Source: Hygrocybe punicea (lineage: Eukaryota; Basidiomycota; Agaricomycetes; Agaricales; Hygrophoraceae). From it: DNA of 64,000 nt. Position numbers and translations under genes: made by a program. The stretch covers positions 5,689,820 through 5,753,819 of the forward strand of contig OY744466.1 of assembly GCA_963556145.1 (NCBI GenBank), written 5' to 3'. Of this stretch, positions 1 to 11,119 are shown in pieces. Each line of letters begins with the position of its first letter. Position 1 is the first letter of the stretch. The notes under the pieces were generated by a model. The model was not told the DNA's origin and did no database searches. It was given only the letters and a program-made list of their open reading frames with translations.

Positions 1-219
1 CTGGAACCAAGGAATAAAGGCATCGTCGAGCCTTTTGCTTGACGGGCATCAACCACTAACCAATCGATCCACAATTAGACTTTACGAAGGTTTTTTCCAA
101 AGGACGTTCAACCAGTATCACCTTCCACGTTGGAGAAACCGTCTTGAAGTTAATCTCATCGGTTATTTATCAATTAGCGATGCTGATACCAGTGATACTG
201 CAGCCGCGCCGAAAACAGG

Positions 220-2409
220 ATGTTTGCCCTGGTAATCGGCATTGACGAGGTATGTCAAGAGTGAAAGTATGCATCATGATGCTCTAACCGTTTGATAGTA
301 TATGTGCCCTACAATCAATAACTTAGATGGCTGCGTGAACGATGCCAAGTCTGTCAAAACCTTCCTTACCGACAGGCTTCACGTACCAGATTCTCAGATA
401 GTTTTCCTTGTCAACGAGTCTGCAACCCGCGACGCGATAATTTCCGGCTTTCAAGCACACCTCCTTCAGAACAGCAAAATTGAAAATGGTGACTCTATCA
501 CCATTTTCTATGCCGGCCATGGAAGCTATGTGGAAGCTCCTCAGGGTTGGAATCCCACAGACAGTAAAATCAAAACCATCTGTCCCCATGACGAGAGGAC
601 CAAAGACCCTCAAGGGCGATTGATCCATGGAATACCGGACCGTACTATCAGTGGTTTACTTCACGAGTTGGCTTGGGCCAAGGGGAATAACATTGTTGGT
701 GGCTCAATTTATCTGTTGTTTAATCTGAGCCTGATCGCGGTCATCTTTCGATAAGACTGTTATCTTCGATTGCTGTCATTCGGATAATATTGCGCGCAAC
801 TCTCCGTGCCGTGTCCGAACCAAGGCTCGTATCGTGGCCACTTCTAATCCAATCCCAGAAGATCTCGACAGCGCAGTAGCGATGCGGGCTTGTGACACAC
901 AATCTATACCTGTTGGGTTTCAAGACCAAGTGATATCTTCACATATGTTCCTCGCAGCCTCCCGACACGATGAGGTTGCATACGAATCTATTTCCGCAGA
1001 AGGACTGCGTTGTGGTGCCTTTACAAACAGTCTAGTGAAACAACTTCATCGACTTCCCATGGACCGAGTCACATATTCTGACCTTATGGATCTCTTGCCG
1101 GATTTGATCAACCAGCATCCTCGGTGTGAAGGCGTGAACAAGAACCGGCTCCTTTTCAATGGAAAATCAATCGGGGGCGACTTGGAGGCTTTTAAGTTGG
1201 CTGAGTGGAAGGAAGGGAGGGTCAGAGTTGATGCTGGAAGCATTCATGGGGTTGTGGTGGGTTCAGAATTTGCTATCAAATCCCAGGAAGCGCAATCATC
1301 CACTCATGAACACCTCGGCATCTTGGTCGCGGTCTCGGTCTCGGTCGACTCGTCCCTGCTAGCGCGGCGGGTTGGGGACGACGAGGAGTTTACCATACCC
1401 GATGGCGCGAGAGCACTGATGTTGGACCGGAATAATGATGCACTCACATTAAAGGTGTTCGTTGATGCGCAAACTTCAGCCGTCCTCAGCCGCGAGGTTC
1501 CCCCCCAGTTCACCGGAACAAATTCGATTATTAAACGGAAATTCGTACAAGTCAAATTTCGTGCCGAGGCTGACGTTGCGATTTGGCAGGATGCCGAGGG
1601 CGCTTTTCACGTCGAGCGGTTGGATGCCCTTATCCCAAACTATGCAAGCCGTATTGTTACGTTGGAAACCAATGTCCATAATCTGCCGCTCACTCTTGAG
1701 ACAGTCGCTCACTTCAATTATCACCTGGAACGACATCATGGAAGCGATCCTCTTGAGCAGAAGGTCACAATGGAGTTATACCGTTTGACCCGAACAATGG
1801 GAGGCTGGTTCAGGCTTCCGGACGAGAAACTCGGAAACCTTTTCTTTGACAATGAAGCGAATATCGTGTTTGATGAAAATGCCGAGTATGGCATCGCACT
1901 AGTCAATTACTCGGAGTACGACTTATTCCCCTACATCTTCTACTTCGATCCATCCGACTACAGCATACAGGTACGTAGTTCGAAGTTCCTTTACCTTTAC
2001 GACAAGCCAGATTGACGACTTCACAGGTGCGCTCTTCAATCATCTTGAGTGCGATATAACCAACTGACAACACCACTAGTCGTGGTATTCCCCCCCAACA
2101 GCATCGCCACCTCTGGGCCGTTCACAAGGACCGAATCCAACAAGACTCACCATCGGATACGGGACAGATAGCAGTGATGTTTTCGAGTTTACCTTGAAAG
2201 AAGGCGAACGATCAGATACAGGTTTCATCAAGCTGTTTGTCTCAACCAAGTATGTCGAGATGGACTGGATCACCCAGAGACCTCCTCCCGACGTCCGTTC
2301 TATGTGCGGCGGTAACGAAATGACGAAGAATATCGGGACTTGGGGAGCGTTGACGGCTGCCGTCACAGTTCACGTGGATGGAGAGTCGACTTTGGACGGC
2401 ACAGAATGA
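220..2409 (+). CDS. Caspase-like (metacaspase-type) cysteine peptidase
   Basis: Four exons join in frame: 220-249, 299-694, 756-1970 and 2080-2409 (introns 49, 61 and 109 bp, all GT..AG), giving about 656 residues. The N-terminal third is a caspase p20-like fold: it starts MFALVIGIDE, has the His motif FYAGHGS (His about residue 84), and has the Cys motif IFDCCHS (Cys about residue 149), which is made only when the 695-755 intron is removed. These are the catalytic dyad residues of the caspase/metacaspase clan. The C-terminal part (from about residue 420) resembles the extension seen in expanded caspase families of Agaricomycetes, whose role is unknown. The start is chosen at ATG 220 because the frame is closed by a stop at 193-195. 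No break was found, so this is probably a working gene. Substrate and activation are not predictable from sequence. Confidence 0.85.
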
Positions 2410-2811
2410 GAAAGGATTTGCACGGACATGGCGCTTCAAACCTGAAAGGTGGGCCAACTATGGAATTTATTAAGCAGGCTTGGATGCACGATATATATTG
2501 GATCATTACGCAATTTACATCAGTCAATGTTGGTATTGGGTGACTTCGAACAACGGCAGTAGTACATCGTGGAATAAATTGTGCCTATTACGCAGAGTTT
2601 GTGACAGAGCTGTTTGAGTAGCCAAGGCAACTTTATACCTGAAGAGGGTGGCATATCCCAGGGCCAAACTACCAGACAGTGATTTATGCACTTTCCCATC
2701 CACGCCAGCAAAACATGGCTAAGAGTGCCGGTGGTCAAGACAAGCATAGAGTGAATCCCCCAACCCCCCAATGAGGCTGGATTGGAGCCTAACGTTACGG
2801 TGTCATCTACA
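2410..2811. other. Intergenic, no gene seen
   Basis: Convergent space between the caspase-like gene and the minus-strand HNH-type gene. It probably holds both 3' UTRs. No repeat or conserved coding stretch was seen. Confidence 0.5.
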
Positions 2812-4390
2812 CTATGCATTATAATGAGAGTACATGGATGTAATGTTCGGGTGGCTATCAAGATATGCCTGCTTTCGTCTTTGCACAACCTCTATACCAG
2901 GATACCATATGATATCTTCATAGTCAGAAGCGGTTGGTTCAATCTCAGAATTGACTAGATTCGATGTCATTAGCACAAATTCAGGTGAGTTCAACTCACA
3001 CATACCGAGGAAAGGGTGATGACGACCTGCAATCCTCAGATCTTCTTCAATTTCACGAGCATCAGCCTCAAGTGAAGACCGACTATCATCCGGAGCCATT
3101 TTGAAAAGTACGTCAGAGAGCCAAGCGTTGGGCCCCTGTGACAAAGCATCCAGTTGCTTGCGCCGGAGGGGTCGTCTGCCGGGTTGATATGTTCCAGTTG
3201 TGTCAGCTTCGTCTTCGCCTTCGGCATTTGCCTCTTCATCTCTGACTTCGTCTTTGCGTTTCCGCTTACGCATTCTTCGTGTATCTCGTCTTCCTCCACC
3301 CCCTTCCTCGTTACTCGCATCCGGGTTTGGATTTTGCGTATCGAGAAATTTAAACTCCTTTGGGTCTAATTTCGCTTCTGCGACGCGCTTGAAGACAGCC
3401 CAAGCAAATCGAGCGTACAGTGCCTCGTGAGATAGGTGGTGGTTGTGGTTGAAGATAACATTATGATAGCCATTGGCGAATTCTGAACTTTGGTCAAGGA
3501 AATGCACGGCGAGTCTATCCCATTTTGGAACAATAACGAACTGGGCTCGATCAAACCCACCGTAATGAAAGTCAAATCGAAGCGAGAATAGGTTTTTTGG
3601 AGACTGGTGATAAGGGGCTTTCGAACCAAGATAGAATTGCATATCATTGGTTTGCAACTGAAAACTCGAAGAGTAAGGTAGTGGGATAGACCGAAATATT
3701 TAGTATATTCTACGCACCCATTTCTCCTCATTTTTAGTAACAACATGGAAAGTCGTAAGCCACTCCGTCGATCCTGATACAAGACAGATCTTATCCCTAT
3801 CCTTAATTTTTTGACTGAGCGCCGTCCAGCTGGAGGGCCACTTCTGATGTTGGGTTAAGGGCATAGATGAGGGTGTTACGGACCAAGAAGGAGGCATTTT
3901 TTGATGAGGAAAAGTCCAACTTCGAAAATCACGGCATATGGGGTACAGTTTCTCAGTGGAGTTGTCCAGATGGTAGTAGTACACACCGGGTAGGAGAATT
4001 GAATCCGACCCGGTCAGCATTACGGTCACGGGATTGGGACAGATATCCGGGCTCGTTATTGGCCACAATTTGGCATGCGGTAGCTACGGTTTCATGATGG
4101 ATACCGAACAGAAGTTCGGGACAAGGCAGTCGGTCGTATGCGTAAAGAACAAAGACGACGAGGCCATTAGCAGGATGACGGAGGGTAATAGAATCCGGGT
4201 CAGAAGGTGGGCCTTGTGGGTCAAGGTTGATTTTTGGCCGATCACGAAGCGGGTGGCTCGTCGTTGGGACGCTGGAAGTCAGAGCTGCTGTCGGGACGCC
4301 ACTTGCATTTCCGGTGGAAGGGACGGAATTTGATCCGCTTGGACTAGCTGATAATGAGACAGGGATAGTTAATATGAGGAATAGCTTCAT
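2812..4390 (-). pseudogene. Fungal HNH-nuclease-type protein, frameshifted
   Basis: Read on the minus strand from ATG 4390. The 3' exon (3657-2812) follows an intron at 3717-3658 and holds the pattern of the fungal HNH_2 family: LRFDFHYGGFD, then a VPK/VHFL stretch, then a YHN/HNHHLSHEALYARFAWAVF block. Upstream, DRDKICLVSGS and TEWLTTFHVV correspond to the first part of that domain. A highly charged segment (Arg/Lys/Asp/Glu) lies between the HNH block and the C-terminus. In the 5' part, the family-like text runs in one frame to about 4040 (GIHHETVATACQIVANNEPG) and continues in another (ILLPGVYYYHLDN) with no usable intron between, so there is a one-base shift near 4010-4060, real or technical. 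Family function is unknown; nuclease activity is inferred only from the domain type. Confidence 0.55.
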
Positions 4391-4805
4391 GACAGTCGGA
4401 CGCACGAGCGGGAGGGGACATTTCTCTTTCTTTTCCCTTTCTTTTCGATCGACTAAACTGGAAGACTGTATCTGATTTCTCTGGAGAGAAACCTGCTGAG
4501 GTGTCCTCTGTGAAATGAAGGGAGAGTTCAGTCATATCGAAGAATGTCAGATCTAACTTCCACCTTGAGGAGACTCACCAGAACGATCAGCGTCCGCTAG
4601 TTGATTTTCGCCATGTTCGCCATGAGACAAACCGTGAAATGAGCTGGGAGCCATCTTAGAGGCCCCGAAAGCACACTGCTGATGCCTAATGGCAGGCGGT
4701 CTCCTTGCAAGCGCAGTCGGTTTCAAGTTGATCCTGCGTGACAGGTAATTTGGTAATATCCCTAGTCTGAGACTAGCCTTAGCCCAACTTAATTACAAAA
4801 CTATA

Positions 4806-5040
4806 TAATGAGCGAGAGAAAGAGGACGAGAGGGGGTGAGGACGCACAAGGGAGGACAAGGACAAGGAAGGGAGACCGATACCGAGGACAAGCGAGAGTT
4901 ATCGAGAGTGGGAGAGATGAGCACGAACAAAGGAGAGAGACGTCGATCATGAGCAAAGGAGAGGGAGAGATGTCGAGCACGAGTGAGAGATCGAGAGATG
5001 GGGAGAGTGAGGGGAGGGAGAACTGAGAGCGACAGCGAGG
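4806..5040. repeat. Purine-rich (GA-rich) low-complexity tract
   Basis: About 235 bases made almost only of A and G on the plus strand, in irregular GAGAGA/AGGGAG units. It lies upstream of the HNH-type gene. An Arg/Glu-rich open frame through it is a by-product of composition. Confidence 0.7.
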
Positions 5041-5334
5041 AAGAACGGGTTTTCAAGGTTCGTTGTTACTACATTTTGTCAGGTAAGCGAAGTGTTCGTG
5101 CACACTTCGCGGTTTTGTATTTTGTCTGTTAGTGAAAAAGCACTGGAACTATTTACAAAAAGGCCTATATAATACACAGACTCATTAGTAAGTTCAAGCC
5201 CTTCAGCTTTCTCTCCTAGCCGTCGCTCATTTCCAATAACATCACAGAAGAGAACGAGGATGGGAAGAAGAAAAAGATGTAGAAGGGGATGAAAAAGAAA
5301 CGGGACGTCACCAGCATCTCCAGGTTGGATACGC

Positions 5335-6100
5335 CTAGACGGTGAGGGTGAGAGCCGGGGTGACGTTGGGCTTGTGGATGCCGTGATTGGTGATGTCCTG
5401 GAGTAGCCAAGCAGCCAGGGTGACATACGTGATGTCGGTGGTGTCCAGGGAGCCGGAACCGCCAGTGATGAGGCCCATGATGCATCCGCAGCCGTCGGCA
5501 ACCACAGATCCAGAGTCGTCCCTGTCCGAGAAGGGCCAGACAACTTGTCGTATGGGAGAGCAGACCACTCCTTGGAAATCCCCTCGATACCGGCGGCGTA
5601 GTAGCGACTATAGGCGGCGACAGTGGTGGCATGCCCAGAGGTGAGCCCGGTGGTGTTGCATTTTGTTGTCGGTCGTGACACGTTGGAGCCTGAGGAGGCA
5701 GCCCTTTGGGTACTTGAAACTATGGGGATTCATAGGGCGGGGGTACATCTTCCTCGTACACGTAAGCTCAGTGCTGAGGTCGATCGCATTCCCCATGAAG
5801 TTGTCCAAGTCGAACTTGGAGGCCTCCATCTCGATGACGGCCCAATCACGAGTGTAGCGCTCGAGACTGGCGCCGACGGCAATGGGAGGAGCGGGGATGA
5901 CCTGGCCGAGGAGATGGCTCTCCAGGGTGAACCAGAGAGTTGTGACCTTTTCGTATGTTAGCACCTTGATAGCTAAGAGTAGAGTCTCGACAAACCTTTT
6001 GATATAAGTCATTGAGGCCCTCCATCTACATGGTCGCCATCTCCAACGCCTGCTGAGCAGTCATGCGCTCTGCCCCGGTCTTCTCACCGTCCCAAGTTCC
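5335..6100 (-). pseudogene. Decayed trypsin-like peptidase-domain gene
   Basis: Pieces of one basidiomycete protein family occur in order on the minus strand, but in three frames. An exon ends in ..GLNDLYQK, an intron follows (about 6002-5954), then VTTLWFTLESHLLGQ..RDWAVIEMEASKFDLDNFMGNAIDL, then YSRYYAAGIEGISKEWSALPYDK, then DDSGSVVADGCG..LITGGSG and a C-terminus. The GDSGS-like motif, here with Asp in place of the first Gly, is the serine nucleophile region of trypsin-fold enzymes. An in-frame TAG precedes the first exon block, and at least two frameshifts separate the later blocks, so no full protein can be made. The family assignment is from memory of similar agaricomycete proteins. Confidence 0.6.
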
Positions 6101-6504
6101 GCAAGGCATTTCTCCTGGTCCAGGCTCGTCATCAAACCATGTGTTCCTTGTTTTTAAAGATGGAGAGCACTCTGGAACAAAAGGAGCACTGGCAGAGACG
6201 GGAGTTACAGGACACATCTGAGTCAAAATTCCCTTGCGAGAGAAGCACGAAATGTCCATATCACTCCAGTGACTACCAGTACTGCGCTTGTAGAATGCGT
6301 TCTATCTTGACACTTTGATCAACACCAAGTTCAAGGTCGACAGTTTTGGAAGGCGAGCAGTGAGGGAGAGAACGATTGGACGATGAATTTCACATCCAGC
6401 TAAATAGACAGTATGAAAAATGGGTGTCGTGATAATGAAGGAACAGTAGGAATACGTCAATGAATATTTAATCCTTTCCCTGAGCATAAATAATGAATGT
6501 GCAT
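6101..6504. other. No gene seen
   Basis: A minus-strand frame upstream (to 6259) may be a further worn part of the trypsin-like gene; its end (TAQQALEMATM) leads straight into the in-frame stop. Nothing else is supportable. Confidence 0.35.
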
Positions 6505-7306
6505 TCACAAGATAGGGAGGAAAGTGCGTACCGCTGCTTCCTTTGCAAGCCTGTCAGCTTCCGTGTTGAATTCTCTCTTTATCAAATAAAACTGAACCAG
6601 AACACCCGAGCTCTCCCATCTCTCCACTGCACGAAACAAACGCTCCCACAAGTCACGATTGACTACAGGCGTACCTCTGCTAGTTTTCCAGTTCCCTTGC
6701 CTCCAAGAGAACACATATTCGCATATCCCACGGACGACGTAATCGGAATCCATCGCAATCGCGATTCGGGCAAAGCCTTCACCAATCCAGACACGCAGCA
6801 TGAGGGCGTTTATCGCCGCGAGCAGTTCCACACGATTGGATGTGGGCAGGCCGTGATGAGCTTTCAAACTGAATGAAACACCTTTAGGGCGTGGACTCGC
6901 TGGGACGAAGACGATGCCGTGCATTCGGCTGACCATTGTTGATTGCTGCTCCATCTGTGAAGATGAGAACCGTCGCCAAACCATCCTCGCCAATGTTAAC
7001 CCAACGCGATGCTGGGACTGAGCATGCGTTCATCATCGGCCTGAAAATGGTAAGGGGATCTTGGCTGGATGGAGCTGGGTATCGACGGCTGTTTGGGGTT
7101 GCTTGAATGGGTGGTCCGATTTGCTTATTGAAATCAGTCAACCAAGGAGGGCGTTTTAACTGGGGGAGTGAAGGATTGATGGACAGCGGCAATTCCATAT
7201 AAAGAATGTCCGGTTGAGTCTCGCTGCCCATAAAACTTGAATATGGGGAATATATCATCTCGGGCGTTCGTTGACCTTGCATTTGAAGAGGTAATTTTAG
7301 ACCCAT
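6505..7306 (-). pseudogene. RNase H1-like gene with a frameshift
   Basis: Minus strand from ATG 7306. The first block ends in TVLIFTDGAAINNGQPNAR (first catalytic Asp in FTDGA). The second block has NRVELLAAINAL (Glu), AMDSDYVVRGI (Asp) and NTEADRLAKEAA (last Asp). All four acidic residues of an RNase H active site are therefore present, but the two blocks lie in frames that differ by one base, with the switch near 6915-6925. An upstream exon may exist around 7410-7506, where a frame ends at a GTAAGA donor. This could be a host RNase H, a transposon-derived one, or an intact gene with an assembly error. Confidence 0.6.
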
Positions 7307-7789
7307 GCAGAACTTGAAACAGACTCACCATCCATGTATAATGTTAGGCTCGTATAGGCTATGGCACAATGAGTTAAGGTACAGTAGCGGTGAGGAGAAT
7401 TGTTCTTACCTCTTAGTACTTGAAGTCGTGGTGGTGGAAAGTCAAGCGAAATGTGATGATGATGTTCTCCTCTCTGCGCTGGACGGCCTTTTTTTCCGCC
7501 TTCCACGACTAGATGATCCAGACGCAGCCACCCCCACTACAGCGCTCCAAGTCCATGATACTTTCCCTTTGAGTTTCACCACAGATACTTGGGTTTACAT
7601 AGTACTATAGTTGCAGGTTTTCGGCTTTCATGGTCGGCATTGGTGAGCTCGAGCTTGGAAAGTGGAGTCAGTGTACAGCATTCATCATCGATGAGGTTGA
7701 GGATGGTGAAACTTTGAGCCCTAGTGAAAAGTCTAGTTTTGTGTCCGAATACATGGTGAGTAACAGTCAGGCGCGACAGGAGCTTGTCT

Positions 7790-7925
7790 TGTCTCACGTA
7801 CCTCGACTCGCCACGCACCTCGACTCGCCGTGCACATTGACTACTCACCACGCACCTCAACTCACCACACACCTTGACTTGCCTTGACTTGCCACACGCC
7901 TTGTCACACACGTTGACTTTTGAAG
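7790..7925. repeat. Degenerate short tandem repeat
   Basis: Repeated CACC/T-T-GACT-YGCC-AC units (variants such as cacctcgactcgcc and caccttgacttgcc) stand just upstream of the HELGH gene, in a stretch 7310-7937 that otherwise shows no gene. They may lie in its promoter or 5' UTR. Confidence 0.6.
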
Positions 7926-7937
7926 CAACTCGCCAGC

Positions 7938-8989
7938 ATGAAACCGTTTTCACTCTTTTTAGGCGCAATTGGACAAGTCTGCACTTTCAATGTCACAACG
8001 CGGTCGGAATACCATCAAATTGTTTCCACTGTCGAAACAATTCGCGATCGGTTGCTTAAGCATGAAGTGCTTCGACGTCCATTTCTCCACTTATTCTCCA
8101 CAGTCTATCAAGATAACGACAATTTCCCAGATGACCTGAAACCCTGTACCCCGACTGCTGACCAAGTCCCTAATGCGGTCAAAATTGCACAAATCAGAAA
8201 TCGACCCCCCAATGACGATGACGTGATTGACTTCCTTGTGAACTCATTCCCTGACCTTTACTTGGCCCCTGGTCCTTATGGTCCACAAGGTGTAAGGTGG
8301 GGGGAAACGCTCAGTGGACGAGAAGAGGCTGACAAGGAGAGGGTTACCATTAATGTCAAGCTTGCGGAAACATTACTTAGAGGTGTGAGTGGCTTGGTTT
8401 CGTGACTTACATTTAGGATCCAATAACTCCAATCTCTATTACAGGTACCTGAGGGAGTTTCATCCTCTCATATGTGGTTCCAATTCATTGCAGTGTTTAT
8501 GCATGAGCTTGGTCACAGCTCCCTCGTTTGGTATGGTTCTGGTGCTTGTGATAGTCCACAGCTGGGAGGGGTAGAGAGAGAGGCTGGGGATTACATTGAA
8601 AAGGAAATTTTTGGAGGCGTCTCCTACTGCGAGTTTGAGTCAAAATCAATGCGTCTCATAGGAGCAGGGTTGACGAAGGGTGGCCACTTTTACCCACTCG
8701 GTGAGTCTCAATTCAAACTTGCCATTATGCACTTACTGAAAATGAAATAGACGAGGATTGTGCCACTGAGCTCACCAAACTGGATGTGTCCAAAGGTCTC
8801 CCTTTGCTCAACACCTCCACTCTGTCTCCTGCACCTCCAGCCACTTTTGGCCGCATACGTGAAAAATTCAGTCGTGCATACTCTTCCACTATGACTCGGC
8901 TTACAGTACAACCGTCTAGCCAATTGCAACCAGGCCGTTTTCGCAGTACCATCAAGAATGATAAAATCCGCATTCTGCCTAGTGTCTGA
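7938..8989 (+). CDS. Uncharacterised protein with HELGH metallopeptidase motif
   Basis: Three exons fit in frame: 7938-8384, 8445-8700 and 8751-8989 (introns 60 and 50 bp), giving about 313 residues. Exon 2 begins the stretch MWFQFIAVFMHELGHSS. HELGH (residues about 169-173) matches the HExxH zinc site of gluzincin-type metallopeptidases, with two His ligands and the catalytic Glu between them. About 20 residues on, EREAGDYIEKE offers Glu residues (about 195 or 201) that could be the third ligand. A short hydrophobic start (MKPFSLFLGAIG) is too weak to call a signal peptide. The C-terminal tail is basic. I recognise it only as a member of an uncharacterised agaricomycete family; peptidase activity is inferred from the motif. 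Confidence 0.7.
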
Positions 8990-9982
8990 TGGTTATTGTG
9001 CAGGTGTGGTGGGAAAGACTAGGTTATGTTCTCAATTCTTTCTTGTAAGTCCCAATGCTTGGTTCAGGATGAAATCTGGTTCATTATATACTACATTAGG
9101 GCTGTGCAGATGGATGCACCATGTCTAGACCAACACAATCATTATGTAGATTAGATACCATTATCTTCCATTCTTTGTTTCATTTTCTTTCCAACTTGCC
9201 AATATTTCTTTCTCCCAGTGTAATGTCTGCAAAGTAGATAGACAAGCCAGTCACTTATGCAAGTGCTTATCTACCACAGTCAAGTTTATCATCATTTCGA
9301 GGTATCGCTCCAGCCATCTCCATTGATGTATGCTGGCCCACCTAAGGTGGTTCAATCGAATCCCCGACCGCTGTGGTCATACAGCAGCCAGTCATCGAAA
9401 CGTGAACCGTGACAAGGCTGAAATACTGAAGTACTGAAGTGACTGCTCGATGTCAAAGCAACACAAACCATCTGGAAATCTCGCTGAAGCAAGAATGATC
9501 ATTCTTGTAACAAATTTTGTCACTATTCGACTTACCTGCCAAATACAGCGTCAGATGCAGTAGCCGCGCCTGAAGGTCCTGAACCCATGCATGATGTTCA
9601 GATGGAGTACAAGACTTCAGGCTCATCATTGACTAGGATGACCCAGATCAACGTTTGCACCTCCAACGAACAAAGGACTCGGATCAAATAACAAACCCTC
9701 GAACACCCCATGCAGGATTTAGTTTTGGGAGAGCGGCAAGTAAGAGACATTTTAAGTATAAAATGGATGATATTGCGATTGCGCAAATAGGACTGGTTCA
9801 AGAACAAATATGCGAGTTGTGACCAAGGAAAAATAGAGAATAAGGCATGATGAGAATGCACGAATAATAGAGGCCCTTGGGACATCAACAAGAAAATGGT
9901 CGGCAAGCATATTGATGACGAACTGTTGTTCCCAAGTCCCAGTCCGCTGAGTGAACCCATACAGGTGTTTCACTGCCCACTG
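8990..9982. other. Intergenic, no gene supported
   Basis: About 1 kb with no convincing coding pattern on either strand. A small imperfect inverted repeat lies near 9233-9275 (core CACTT-atgc-AAGTG). Short minus-strand open frames at 9598-9973 have no recognisable motif. Confidence 0.4.
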
Positions 9983-11080
9983 TCAACAAATCACGCAACA
10001 CTTTCCCTGCCTGTCATCCTCCCTCCCTCTACCGGACCCCTTCCCGCTCTTCCCGCTGCCCTTTCTCCTATGATGTCTGCCGTCGCTATCACTAATACCA
10101 TGCGTCGGGACACCCTCCCACATCAACATGCTGAGTCTTGTAGCGACCTCAAACACGTCGTCTACACCCTCAATCTTCAGCGCTGAACACTCCTTGTAGG
10201 CGCGGGCCCCAATTGCTGTAGCAACGCGCTCGGCTTCGGCTCGGGTAACGAAGGTGGATGGGTCGGCGGACGGTGATATGGGTCGGAGGTCTGCTTTGCA
10301 ACCCACCAGTACGACAGGAATGGTAGGGCCGCAAATTTCTCGGACTTCTTCTATCCACTAGATAAAATTACGATTCGGCGCAAGGAGAATTAAAATACAG
10401 AAGACCAGTCAGCGTTAGCGGTAATGAAAAGCATAAAGTATGCCGAGACCTCCGAGGAAGGAGATGGCTAGGAAATGATTGTAGGTGGAAAGCGAGGGAA
10501 GATGACGACGTACTTTGGTCGAGACATTGTCAAGAGAATCGGGAGTGTCGATGGTAGAAGCAATGAGAATAACATGAGATTTGGAATACGATAATGGTCG
10601 TAAGCGCTAGAGAGAGAGAGGAAGACGCCCAGTCGAGCGGACCGCGACCCAATGGAGCATAAAACAGCTCACCTCGTATTCTTCCTGACCACTATACGGT
10701 AAAATGAGTTGACCGAAGACATAAAGTCTAATGTTGACCTACGCCGTATCCCAGAGAGCCAACTGAACGGCTTTCCCATCCAACCTAATTTCGGCAACAT
10801 AGTTTTCAAATATTGCTAATTTTTTCGAACATATGAATGTCCGCGCCAACTCGTGTGAATTTCAAGATACGAACTTGGTTGCTTGAAGGGTAACGAGAAG
10901 CCTGAGATGGTGGACGGTGACTAAACCAGATCCATTCACTCACATATTCCTTTGGAAACTCTCCCAAAGCGAAGGAACACAAAAGTGATGTCTTCCCACA
11001 TGCACCTGATGGGCAATATAACGTACGTCTGACGAAATATGAATATTAAATACATCACCAACGATCACGAGTTTTCTCCG
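9983..11080 (-). CDS. Rho-family small GTPase (Rho2/Rho3-like)
   Basis: Exons on the minus strand give, in order: [30 protein letters not shown] (G1/P-loop); a 7-nt microexon at 10881-10875; [24 protein letters not shown] (effector loop and G3); [58 protein letters not shown] (G4, the CKAD variant of NKxD); [14 protein letters not shown] (G5); and a basic tail ending CCVIC, a CAAX-type prenylation box with an extra Cys. This is the full Rho order, so the protein would act at membranes in polarity and actin control. All exon joins work in frame. The first coding exon with the start ATG was not located; the gene lies only about 40 bp from the end of the ABC transporter remnant, so the start may be lost or lie inside that remnant. 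Confidence 0.75.
10875..10881 (-). other. 7-nt microexon of the Rho gene
   Basis: Minus strand CAACCAA, preceded by AG and followed by GTTCGT. It supplies Gln-Pro-Thr between KEY and IFENY and corrects the reading phase, which the flanking exons alone do not share. The introns on either side are 62 nt (10943-10882) and 59 nt (10874-10816), both normal for this genome. Confidence 0.65.
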
Positions 11081-11119
11081 GATCTGTGCCAATAAGGACA
11101 AGAAAACGGTGAGTTGTAC

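Noticed and set aside
1..219. Upstream coding exon of the caspase-like gene
   Set aside because: The frame of exon 1 has a stop at 193-195, and the open frame at 35-235 is in another phase without family-like text.
4808..5026. 72-codon Arg/Glu-rich open frame
   Set aside because: It is a product of the GA-rich low-complexity tract.
6505..6993. RNase H region as part of a retrotransposon polyprotein
   Set aside because: No reverse transcriptase or integrase lies next to it on the minus strand; a free-standing RNase H gene is the simpler reading.
9340..9385. tRNA-like T-arm string (GGTTCAATCGAATCCCC)
   Set aside because: No matching acceptor stem, D-arm or anticodon arm could be found around it.
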